A stretch of 64,000 nt of DNA, taken from the NCBI GenBank assembly GCA_963920525.1, contig OY986435.1, forward strand, positions 261,890,962 to 261,954,961, in the 5' to 3' direction. The position numbers and the translations under genes are program-made. The notes under the pieces are model-generated. The model saw only the letters and a program-made list of their open reading frames with translations, searched no databases and had not been told where the DNA came from. Source of the DNA: Dichetophora obliterata (Eukaryota > Arthropoda > Insecta > Diptera > Sciomyzidae). Positions within the stretch are counted from its first letter, which is position 1. The number at the start of each line of letters is the position of its first letter. Below are positions 53,614-64,000 of the stretch, one piece after another.

Positions 53614-54656
53614 AATGTAAATAGTTTTCTGTCTCTTCTTTCATTTTTTCATAGTCTTAAATGTTTTCTATTTTAAATGTTTACTTCATCGATACTAGCT
53701 CTCAGCCCTGCAGCTACCTTCTTATTCTACCATGTATTTAACCGTAAAACGCTACTGTGCGCATAAAAACAAAGAAAAATCAAGTTCATTGGATCTTTGT
53801 GATAAAGTGGGCATTGTTGCTGTTTTTTTGTGGCTTATAATTAGTTTTCCTTGCATACGAGGAACGAGGAAATCATAACAAACTCTAAATGTTCCAAGAA
53901 CTTGTAGGAAACAATTTGTGGCAAGCACAGGCGCGCATTGCAACATTGGAACGAGCCGGCCAATTTATCCGACGGATGCAAATGCTTTAATATACTTTTC
54001 TTTAAGCAGATTGAAGAGATATGCACTTTTTATTTATACGTCTTTCTGGGTCCCTTGAATAGCCATATGGGTAAATCTTAGCGTTCGCACGTTACATTCG
54101 TATACATTTTTTTATAAATTTCGCAAATTTCATTAACAGCTTTTCAATCAAGATGTATCTCGTTAAATAGCTCTTTATGAGTATCATTTATAATAATTAT
54201 AACATCCTGCATGTTGCTGCAGTTTGCCTAAAATTTGTTCTTTTTCTCGTGCATTCGGACATTACTAAAAAGGAAGTTCTTGTGAGACTAACACTCGAAC
54301 TTAGCTGATTTCTACGAACTGTTCGATCGCACCTAGAAAGCAGAGATAAAGAGATGGGAAACTCCGTTGGAGAGGGATAGCATTATGTTAAATTTTACGT
54401 TAAATTGGCTCCAATACTAGCACAAAACACTTATACTATGTCGTAAAATCAACGGAAAACAACCCTGGCTTATGGTAGATTGAAGCAATTCACCAGTTAC
54501 GTTTGAGGTCCGATAACTGTAAAACAGCATATTATTGCAAGAAAATGGGTAACGAAAGGTATACCACAAAAGACGTCGGAAAAGCAATGGAAAACATCCC
54601 TGAAAAATCATGGTGAAATCACCTTAGAATAATTACACCATAGGAATCTGTTCAAG
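53614..54656. other. Sequence with a possible solo end of family G
   Basis: CTCAGCCCTGCAGCTACCTT followed by CTTATTCTACCATG (53701-53733) matches the right-hand form of a family G end, but no matching left end was found nearby. Otherwise nothing recognised. Confidence 0.4.
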
Positions 54657-57633
54657 CAGTGTTGCCGCTTGGAAAAATGCATGGATACTTTTTTAAGCCT
54701 CAGTTTAAGTTTAAATACTTTTTTAATAAATAATTTTTATATGAACATATGTTTTTATTTGCAAAAATATAAAAAGGAGGCATTTCCTTAAATTCGATAA
54801 AAACTTTAAGAAAACTTATGACATTGAGACATTTTTGAACATTACTTTTTTTATCAAAAAATGCATTAACGCAACCTCTTAACAAAGAACTTTAAAATTT
54901 TGTGATAAATATAATAAGTCTGCCTCATAGCTCAGCTGCTGCTGAATGATTTTTTTCTAATTTAAAACTTACTATAAACGATAAGACTAGTCGATTTTTT
55001 TTGGGAATAGGTAAAGGTATATTGTTTTGCAAAATACTTAAAAACGAATAATTTTTAACTTTTAAATTTAATTTAAATATAGGGCAATAGCAACCCATTT
55101 TATTTATATTACACTTAACTGAATAAGCTATTCAATTACTTGTTTATGTATTTATATATTATTTTGTATCATAGCTGTTAAATAATTATTATTAATCGTA
55201 TTCATTAGCAATTCGATTATTTTTTTAGAAATGTGAAATAATTGATTCAGTACAACTATTTTCTGTTTGTAATTGTAGTATAATAACATTCATAAAATAA
55301 TTACGATTTTTTCAGATGACGAAAATAATTAAAAATAATTAAAAGTAATCAAGAAAAATAATCAGACTACTTTTAAAAATTATGTTTGATTCTTTTTGAT
55401 TATTTCAAAAATTTCAGTCTAGAATACTAAAATTGTTGTTGTATTTTTTGATAAATTAACATAGAAATTGTTAAACAAAGATTGTCAAAAAACAAGAACG
55501 AAAAAATGCATTACAACATTTGCTCCGTTAGTTTTGTCAATCACTTTTTTCTTCTTTCTTGTTTTTTAAAAACTTTTTTAATGATTATTTACATATCTTT
55601 TTCTTTATAAATTAAATTTTACAAAATATTCCGTACTTTAAAATAAAATTTTTAAATAATCAAACAGAATCAAAGTAGTAGTAGTACTTTATTGAGTTTT
55701 TAATTAATCGATATTACAAAATATATATATATAAACAATTTCTTATTTGTCACAGCCGTTTATGCTGTAATGTATGGCCTGCCTGGTCTGTTACACTATT
55801 AACTAAATTAATAATCAAAAGCCACTTGGCTATAATATTATTATAGAATAATTTACTCCTGCTCAAGGAGTATTTTAACATTTGCTTTTGACGATTATCC
55901 TAAAAGCATATGTGTGAAAGAGACAACGACAGCTTGTATACGGCGAGACATATACAAGCACTAAAAATACTAAACATTTGATAAATTACATCAAATGCAG
56001 ATTTTACGTTCACATATAGAATTATAAAAATACGCAATCACTAAAAATATAATATATTAAATCATTAATGTTATGGTCACGATAATCACTAATAAAATTT
56101 AGCCGTTCAGTTGAATTCAATTGCAGCGGCTAGGTACAGTTCGCTTCAACTTGTTTAGGATGTCGTCAAGTATTCCTCTTTTTATAAAACAGTACTATAC
56201 AAGCCATGTATAGCATTAGCAGCGGTAACAGAGAAGGAACCATGAACCCAAAATTCATACTGTAGCTCCCAACATATTTGTTAATAAAACTTATTAAGTT
56301 TTTGTATAACTGTAATTCGTTTAACTGTGTAAACTGAAAAAGCCGTATCAGCGTATGGGCGATTTCAGTTAAAAATTACTGGTTGCACTTCACAACCTCA
56401 CCGTTGAAACGATGCGAGTCGATCTCAAACAGAATCAAAAATAATATCTTTAAGTAGTTGGATTATTTTTTCTTGATTACTTTTTATTCTTTTTGTTTAT
56501 TTTCCTTATTCCAAGTAGTCGTAATTATTTTTTGATTACTTTTAATCTAAATCAATTGCTTATCAAACACATTTCCCTTAAGGATTATATGATTAAAATT
56601 ATTTTTAAAGTATAATAATATAATCTAATTGTTTATTAATCGTAATCGCAATTTAACAGCTATGTTTCGTATATAGTTTTTTGTATAAATATGAAACCTT
56701 TAAAATTCATGTAATAAACATAATTTATAAAAAATATAAAAATAACACAAAATATAACAGACTGAAGTACTGAAATGTACATATGTTCCTTGTTAAGTCA
56801 GTCGCCGGTAGTCTAAAATTGTTATCTTCTTTTTCTTCTTCATCTTTCAAAAGTATAGTTTTTGAGAATTCACCGTAAAAGTTGTGTAAGAATACTGACG
56901 TTATCTCCACTACTACATCCGTTTTAGTAGGTGTCGAGCGCACAGCAGAAATATACATACTCTTTACACTCATTTATTTCAAAACTACTTTTTTCGGCAA
57001 TGTGTTGTATCGAAAACAAAAGCTATCCAGCCGAATCATGTGAAATTTTAATATGTTATTCACATCAGTGGCTTTCGCTATCAAAATTTAAAAAAATCGT
57101 ATATTTTATACTGAATAACCAGTAAGAAACCCTGTTTTTAGAACTTAAATATTAAAAGCGCGTCATACTGTCAATTTTCAGTGTTTTTTCTAGTCCCGGC
57201 CATAGCTGAACTCTATTACTACAAGAGTAAATATCAACAACAGTGACGAAGATCTTTATTTGAAAGGCTCTAAGTGAGCACCATTTTGAACATAATTAAA
57301 AATTTTTTATGAGTGTTTCAATATACCTTTAAAGTTTAAATATCGTTGTTCATTATTTTAACTTTTAAAAAAATAAATCCTAAAAATATTTAAAATATTC
57401 AAGCACTAAGTCTTAATATTATTATTTTTTATTTTATATATGTATATGCTTTGTTTCTCACTATTACATTTTAACAAAACTATTTGTTAGGCTTCAAATT
57501 AGATAAATAGAATTGTTATTAAAGCTTAAAAAATTGGGTTTCAGTACTGTAGTATGTGGATACTTTTTTCTGAAGTGGATACATTTGTGACCTTTTCATG
57601 AATACTTTTTTTAGAATCGTCGCGGCAGCACTG
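54657..57633. mobile_element. Candidate hAT-like element enclosing element Z
   Basis: CAGTGTTGCCGCTTGGAAAA at the left faces, read inward, CAGTGCTGCCGCGACGATTC at the right, each followed by a GGATACTTTTTT or AAGTATTCATG motif. No clean 8-bp duplication was found, so this is tentative. No transposase could be read. Confidence 0.45.
55170..56664. mobile_element. Element Z, hAT-like, 1495 bp
   Basis: Ends CATAGCTGTTAAATAATTAT and, read inward, CATAGCTGTTAAATTGCGAT. The duplication is TTTTGTAT / TTTCGTAT (one mismatch) at 55162-55169 and 56665-56672. AATAATTA/TAATTATT-type subterminal words (for example GAATCAAAAATAAT, AAAAGTAATCAAGAAAAATA) are numerous at both sides. No transposase recognised. 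Confidence 0.78.
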
Positions 57634-58020
57634 ATCTGAGGTGAACTCACGTACACAATAAATGAGTTTCACCAAAGTACATAAAAATGGAAAAAACATA
57701 TGTTTTGACGTCACAAAATTTAAGTTTCCTATCTCTTTATCTCTGCTAGAAAGTCTAAATATTTGTTTGTATGCGGTAAGCTTGGTTTTCACTGTGTTAT
57801 TTTCAGTGGTCAGTTGCTGTCAATCAAATTGAAAATAACAACATGTTGTAATTTTTTCTAACTTTGGCAATCTTGGAAAATTAAAAACAAATAAATTATT
57901 AAATGGAGCTGTGCAGAAAATGTTTATTTTTCTTATTCTTAGGTGCCTATGGTGTACTACAACCTGTGCCGTAGTTGGATAGCAAATAAGGAGATATTGG
58001 TATCATTTTATAAGTAACTA
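57634..58020. other. Spacer, nothing recognised
   Basis: AT-rich, no coding or repeat signal recognised. Confidence 0.35.
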
Positions 58021-58024
58021 GCTG

Positions 58025-59280
58025 AAACCCGGCGCGTTGCTGCCACTCTCCCTTGTCAAACGCCCATAAAATGTTATCAGTTAAACAGCATGTCTAAATT
58101 GAGGTCGAATACTGAATTCCGAGACTGTGCGACCTATATCCACAAAACTATTCGATATAACAAATATGGGTTGTATGGGAAGTGCCACGCCCTCTTGATC
58201 ACCGCTCATAGAATGTAATCAATTAAACTGCATGTGTACATGGATTTCGAATACCGAATTCCAAAACTGTGCGACATGTAACTCCAAAACTATTCGATAG
58301 CACAAATTTGGGTTGTATGGGAGGTGCCACTCCCCTTTTCCCAACGCCCATAAAATTTTACATTTAAACTGCATGTGTAAATTAAGGTCGAATACTGAAT
58401 TCCGAGGCTGAGTTACCTATAACTCGAAAGCTATTCGATATCGAAAATTTGGGTTAAGTTGGAGGTGTCATGGCCCCCCGACAAACTTTAAAAAATTATT
58501 TCAGTAAATCTGCATGTGTAAACTTTAGTCGAATACTGAATTCCGACGCTGTGCGACCTTGAACTCCAAAGCTATTCGATATCACAAATGTTCGTTGTAT
58601 GGGAGGTGCCACTCCCCCTTGATCAACGCTAATAAAACGTAATCAATGAAACTGCATGTGTACATTAAGGTCGAATACTGAATTCTGACGCTGTGCGACC
58701 TATAACTTCAATGATATTCGAAATCGCAAATTTACGTTAAATGGGAGGTGCCACGCCCCTCTTACCAACGAACATAAAATTAAATCAATGAACCTGCATG
58801 TCTGCATTGAGGGCGAATACTGTTGTGCGACCTATAATTCCAAAGCTATTTGATAGCACAAAATTGGGTTGTATCGGACCTGCCACTCCCCTTTGCAGGG
58901 CAATGAAAGTGGATGTATAAATTTAGGTCGTATACCAAATTCTTACGCTGTCAACCTGTAACTTCAAAACAATTCGATATCGCAAATTTGGGTTGTAAGG
59001 GAGATGTCACGCCCCCCTGTCCAACGCCCATAAAATGAAATAATTGAAACAGCATGTGTAAATTGAGGTCAAAAACTGAATTCCAAAGCTGTGCGGCCTA
59101 TAACTTCAAAGCTATTCGATATCGCAATTTGGGTTGTATGGGAGGTGTCCCTCCCCCTTGTCCAACTCCAATAAAATTTTAGCACTGAAACGGTACGTCT
59201 AAATTGTGGTCGAATACCGAATTTCTAAGCTGTGCGACCCATAACTCTAAAGCTATTCGATAACACAAATTTGTTATATA
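58025..59280 (+). repeat. Satellite-like tandem array, period 126-144 bp
   Basis: About nine units marked by GGGTTGTATGGGAGGTGCCA, CGCCCATAAAAT, AACTGCATGTGTAAATT, AGGTCGAATACTGAATTCCG and CTGTGCGACCTATAACT. The GGTTGTATGGG motif recurs at about 58168, 58311, 58454, 58591, 58735, 58867, 58993 and 59126. There is no reading frame across units; open frames seen on the minus strand are by-products. Confidence 0.88.
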
Positions 59281-61060
59281 TTTGTGGGAGGTAAAAGGGG
59301 TGTGGTATTTTATCTTAAACCATATCGTACTCAAAGCAAAGCCACTTACAAAATTTGAGCTCAATCGGACTAATAGTTTCGAAGTATTTTGATATTTTCT
59401 TAAAAGTAGGCGTAGATGAAGTGTGACCACTTCCATTTTTATTTAAGTTAATGAAAGTTATCATACCAACTTATTTACCAAATTTTAGTTTAATACGACC
59501 AAAACCGTCTTAAATATAGCATTTTTATTGATTTGTGGGCGATACTAGGGGGTGTGGCATTATTTTTTCCTAAACCTTTGCGTAGCAGTTATGAACAAAC
59601 CCGTATAAGGAAGTATACAATTTGGTCCAGTCGTTTTCAAGTTTTAAGCATCCGAACAAATCACGATCCATTTTTATATACACAGATATTGATTTTTGGG
59701 CGGTAAAAGTGGGCGTGAATACATTTATATATCGTGACTGCCTCTTGGAGCATCTACACAGCAAGTTTTACTGTAAAAATGTGTAGAACTCCGGAATGGA
59801 CATGATTTCGAAAAAGTGGGCGTAAATATTTTGCGACCACGCCCATTTTGTGTACAGATACCGACACTAACCATCTGAACAAAATTACTAAATCTTAGTT
59901 TTTTACGATCGAAACCGTCTGATATATATTCTTTTTTGGTTTGTGATTGATAGCGCAAATTTGGCTTGTATGGGAGGTACCACGCCCCTCGTCCAAACGT
60001 TACCCAACCCCACAGGAACACTCACTCTCCACGGCAAACGTTGTTCTGCCAAAGACCGCCTTACTGCCATATACGAAAATGCCAAGAAATGCCAAATATA
60101 TTCACCATTTTCAGTATAGCTGCCGAAAATAGCCATATGCACTAAATAACCAAATTTTTGTCTTATACGATCAAAACGATGCGAAATTTGTTGTTTTGCA
60201 AGCGTTAAAAAGGGGTGCGGCAAAGTATTTCCCTTGAGCCATCTCGTAATCGAAACAAATCGACTGCCCAAATTTCAGCTCAATTTAGGTTAAGCCTGGC
60301 GCACTTTACTTCACTCGACGCTAACTCGCCGAAAAGTGAGTTTAACTAAGGTGGGACAGGCCTATTTTTAGTGCACTTGCCGAGAGTAACCATATGAACT
60401 GAATTACAAAATTTTTGTCTAATACGACCCAAACCTTTGTCGTATTTGTGTCGGCCTTTGTAGTCTAGTGGAGAGTGCACTAGGCTATCAATCCAGAGGT
60501 CCCTGGTTCGAATCCGGGCTCGGGCATGGTTCTTTTCACTTTCTTTGCTCTTTCTTACATTTAAGAATTATGGAAAACTAAAAATCCGCAGCTAAATTGT
60601 GGAAAATGAGGAATTAAAAGCACAGGAACACAACTAAGGACTGGAAATGCTTGCCGAGGCTAAGGCATAACACTAGCCTCGGTTAAAAGCAATTCAAATT
60701 GTCTTTCACGGTTGTTTCGCCTAATCAATAATTCACGTAGTGTTCCAATCAATTCCTCTAAATAATCTATCTCTTTCCTTTCATGTCAAAGACCAAACCT
60801 TGTTTGTAAATATAAGGCGCATGCCTTGGTTCTTTGATATTTAAAAAAAAACCGTTGAAATAAAACGTTTTCATTGGTTTGTGGGCGCTAAAAGGGGGGC
60901 GCGGAAACCAATTTTTAGTAAGGTTGCTGACAGTAACCGTACAAACTAAGCCAACATTTTGGCTCAATCGACCCAGTAGTCAATTTTAATGATTTCTTAA
61001 AAAGTGGGTGTGGCTATATGGCGATGACGCCCTTTTTAAGTGCAGTTGCCGAAAGCAGCC
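59281..61060 (+). repeat. Diverged continuation of the array
   Basis: Looser repeats with CCAAATTTCAGCTCAAT-like, TACGACCAAAACCGTCT and AAAGTGGGCGTG-like motifs recur every 150-250 bases up to about 61060, interrupted by the SINE-like unit at 60454. Same general style as the regular array (gggCGTGG blocks), but not clearly the same unit. Confidence 0.55.
60454..60740 (+). mobile_element. tRNA-derived SINE-like unit in the satellite
   Basis: GCCTTTGTAGTCTAGTGGAG carries an A box (60461-60471), and GGTTCGAATCC (60505-60515) is a perfect B box. The T-arm pairs (CCTGG/CCGGG). The anticodon arm is imperfect and the acceptor ends (GCCTTTG / CTCGGGC) do not pair, so it is a tRNA-derived element rather than a working gene. 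The downstream body includes CTTGCCGAGGCTAAGGCATA mirrored loosely by TAGCCTCGG. The 3' edge is approximate. Confidence 0.6.
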
Positions 61061-61319
61061 ATACAAACTTAGGTATCACATGTTAGTCTCATACGACCAA
61101 AACTGCTGGAACAGCATTGCCTGGACAATTTCCGGGGTCGCCTTTAGGCGGCATATTGTACTCACCTTGCACAAAGTGAAAGACAAGGCCAACAGTTTGA
61201 GAGTCACTACAACCAACAGTTCAAAAGTCACTGGAGATAGTTTGACAAGCACTGGAATAAACCAAATCTGAAAGAGTTTGAGAAGAACTGGAGTAATTAA
61301 ACAATATACGTTGTGTTAG

Positions 61320-61510
61320 TACTGTAATAATCAGTGTCAAGCTTATTGACGAAAGCTACTCGCTGTCTGTATTGATGACGAATGCTGCTCGGTATCTTGA
61401 TGATGAAAGCTACTCGATGCAATGATGTCGCAAACCAAAGATTTATCCTATACCAAAAAGCACTCAACGCACCTTAAGAAGTTTTCATTAAAAAAAAAAA
61501 AACTCAAAAC
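61320..61510 (+). repeat. Second copy of the 21.2 kb repeat, ending in an A-run
   Basis: GCTGTCTGTATTGATGACGA, TCGCAAACCAAAGATTTAT and CACCTTAAGAAGTTTTCATT are followed by 14 A's. It is the same order of motifs as 21221-21345. The A-run suggests a retrotransposed copy. Confidence 0.65.
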
Positions 61511-64000
61511 TGAGACATGAAAGCTTGATGTTGGCTGATTTGACTAAACCGAAGATAATTCCTTAGACCTCATCAACATTGGTTTCATTTTTGCATACGA
61601 TGTCTCGGAAAGTTTGCGAAAGATGTCTCAGTATTTTAATATAAAACGGGTGAAATGAATTAAATTTTATTCTACACAAATTTGTATCAAAATTTATTTT
61701 ACATAAAGTATTGATGTTTGTTGTAAACTTTATAATTACAATAGCCAAACAGCCAAAGCCTATGTATAAAATTTTACATTAAGTTTAATGGAACATTTTG
61801 ATTTTGCTAACTTAGAGATTTCGAGATCAAAATTCGTCTTGGAAAATTTTGATAGAGTTCACCGAAATTTTGAAATTCAGTTATTTTTGATATCGAAATA
61901 ATGGAAAAAATTCGAATATTTTGTAATCAATTCGAATTGATTTTTTTTCCAAAACATTATCAAAATTAAATTAAGTCTAAGAATACAAAAACTCAATTCA
62001 GTCGATGATATAATCCTTAATATACATACATATGTATGTTCCTATGCATTGAAGTTCCCATATTGTATGTATGTATGTAATTTCCAAACGCATTTTCCTT
62101 GCCATTGAAAACGTACGGTAATTGAACATCTGGTCACTAAGCGAAAGTTATTAAATTTCATAACAATGGAACTCTATGGAAGAATAGAACTCCAGCCCAT
62201 AACGTAGTGAGTGTCTAATACAGAAACAACACACTCCAAGTCTATCGACCTCATTTTCATTCATAAAATTTTCAAATGTTTAAACAATTTTTCACGCTCG
62301 GAGGAAACAATACGAATGACTTTTTCATCGTAAGTTCTTCATAGTGTCCGTCCAACACTTCATCTACATGGTTCATTCGTCAGGTTGTCCTCTCAAACCG
62401 CACTGCAATGTTTTGCATTTATTTTCCGCGAACCGGTATTAATTTTCAACTAGCAGTCAATCGCCTAAAAACACTTGTTCTGAACATTAATGTTGATTTG
62501 AAGTAATATTCCCTACAGATCTCTTACACCAACAACTTGGGGATACTTTTTGTTGTTTGTTATTTCTTCTTCTTCTTCTTCTTCGTCTTTTTTTTCGGAG
62601 CCGCTGAGTTTTCTTCAATATGAATTAAAGTCGCAGAACTATTAATTTCATTGATTGTGTGTAGTTTTGGTGTTGGTTTGAAATGTTATCCGTCGTAATG
62701 TTTTAACAACAAACGTGATTTTGTCGCGTCTGAAGCATGACTAATGTGTGCCTTATTCTAATTAAGACTTCTACTTAAGGTACACGGAAAAACGAAACCA
62801 TAAAATATGTTAAAAAAAATACATGATTCTTAAAAGTTTTTGACGGGAATCAAAATTTACACACAATTTTTAATCTTAATACGCAAACATCGAATGTTGT
62901 CGTATATTTTTTTAAAATATATATTTTAAAATAAGGGCAATATAGCGTATATCATTCGAAAGGTACTGCACCCTGGATGTGTCGAATCATGTTCGATTTT
63001 AAAGTGATGACCTTTGACCCGAAATGTTAACGTTGAAAGTTTATATTAATTTTAGTAAGAATTTTCAGGGCAAGGAAGAGGTAGAATAGTGACAAAAAAT
63101 GTCCGTTATTTTGACGTCAAAACTATTGCGATATCTTAAGAACGAAAGTTTTTCTTTGTACAACGCATTTTCTTAAGGGGGTATAACTAGTACAAAAAAA
63201 GGTCTTGTTTCGGATCTTTTTTTTAACCACACATTAAAATAATAAGTAATACATTTTTTTTACATGAAAGATACATATGGGTCATTCCATGTCAAATCGG
63301 ACGCTTTTCGAAACTCACATTTCTGTAAAAATTTGGTACTTTGCACGTTTATAGTATTTAAAAAAAGAGAAATATTTGCATATTTTTTTATAATTCTCAA
63401 TTTTTTTTTTGCAGTTATACACAGTGAAAAATTAGAAAGGAAATCAAAAATGTCAAATAACTATATTGTTACGTTTGGAACTGTGTTTAAAAATATTTAA
63501 GAATCCTAACTATATTAATGTAGGCAATGGTATAAAAAAAATTGTTTGAAGCCATAACCTTTGATTGGAAAGAGATATTGGGGTTATTTTTTCATGTAAA
63601 TTATTTTTGAGACATTAAATATAAAAAAAAAGTTTTGGTATAGATAAATTTCGCCCAAAAAATCATAGGGCAAAAAAAAAGACAAAAACAGTTTAACAAT
63701 TTTTGCGCAAAACTGTACGATTTTTTTGCAAAAGAATGCAATATCATATAAAAGGTAGTCAGGAATTTTATATAATAGTATAGATGATTCCCTAAATATT
63801 TCGGCTGTAGCGATAGCCATCCTTGAGCTGGAATGGTTTAAAATCATCTCTAATAATCAAGTTTTTGTAAAAATATTGGCTGGTGTGGTAGTTTAAAAAA
63901 TATAAACGGTCAGAAATAGTAGTTACGAAAAAGTTCTTCCAATCAGCATCAACAAATGTTAAATTTTTGCATTCTCACTTTCAAGATAGCGTTGGGAAGG
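61511..64000. other. AT-rich sequence, no gene recognised
   Basis: Contains a (TTC)n microsatellite at about 62565-62590 and poly-A/T runs. The word GTCATTCCATGTCAAATCGG (63281-63300) resembles CAGTGTCAAATCGAACTA near 22909. No exon of Pox meso or another gene could be identified, although a distant first exon of Pox meso could lie here unrecognised. Confidence 0.4.

Noticed and set aside
53614..53733. A third complete copy of MITE family G
   Set aside because: Only one end (…TTCTACCATG at 53733) was found; no matching left end or duplication could be placed.
54657..57633. Calling the CAGTG-ended pair a confirmed hAT
   Set aside because: The inverted ends are suggestive, but the flanking bases do not give an 8-bp duplication and no transposase is readable; kept only as a low-confidence feature.
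58025..59280. CRISPR-like regular array
   Set aside because: Units are 126-144 bp, diverged throughout without short identical repeats and unique spacers, and the DNA is from an animal nuclear genome.
58025..60271. Minus-strand open frames of 85-122 codons in the satellite region
   Set aside because: They follow the repeat unit and change frame between units; no conserved protein pattern.
60454..60526. Functional tRNA gene
   Set aside because: The T-arm and B box are good, but the acceptor stem ends do not pair and the anticodon stem has a mismatch; a SINE head is a better reading.

Overview
The window reads as nuclear DNA of a higher (cyclorrhaphan) fly, most likely a tephritid-type genome. 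It is very AT-rich, has little coding sequence, and is packed with transposable elements, mostly non-autonomous DNA transposons. Two host genes are recognisable and they converge. (1) A Ctr-family copper importer, plausibly Ctr1B, lies on the + strand with a 25-codon first exon at 254-328 and a 153-codon second exon at 21424-21885; the reading frame joins in phase 0 across a 21.1 kb intron. (2) The main coding exon of the Pax1/9-class gene Pox meso lies on the - strand at 36791-37863; its upstream exon was not found, so its intron probably reaches beyond the window.

Everything else is transposons and their remains. The copper-transporter intron holds a hAT copy (2967-4024), hairpin MITEs, and a dense nest at 10.9-21.0 kb. 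There, target-site duplications (TSDs) give the insertion order up to five levels deep: one short inverted-repeat element (outer limits 13024-21027) now spans 8.0 kb because other elements landed in it. Between the two genes are a short dispersed repeat whose second copy carries a Tc1/mariner element with an intact TA duplication (24455-25471), an element with a THAP-like start (26070-26881), a foldback element built of about 237-bp inverted subrepeats (27786-29688), and two LINEs, one inserted head-on into the other (30.5-35.15 kb).

Upstream of Pox meso there is a full-length but decayed piggyBac (38073-42758, TTAA duplication). It is followed by a 2.5 kb inverted-repeat element, a decayed LINE split by a hAT-like element that itself carries a tRNA-derived SINE, a decayed hAT copy (49695-51294), further hAT-like elements, and a 126-144 bp satellite-like array (58.0-59.3 kb) that degenerates to about 61 kb and hosts a second SINE-like unit. 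The last 2.5 kb shows no gene.

Element boundaries rest on inverted ends plus duplications read directly from the sequence. Superfamily names are inferences from end sequence, duplication length and, where present, transposase fragments.
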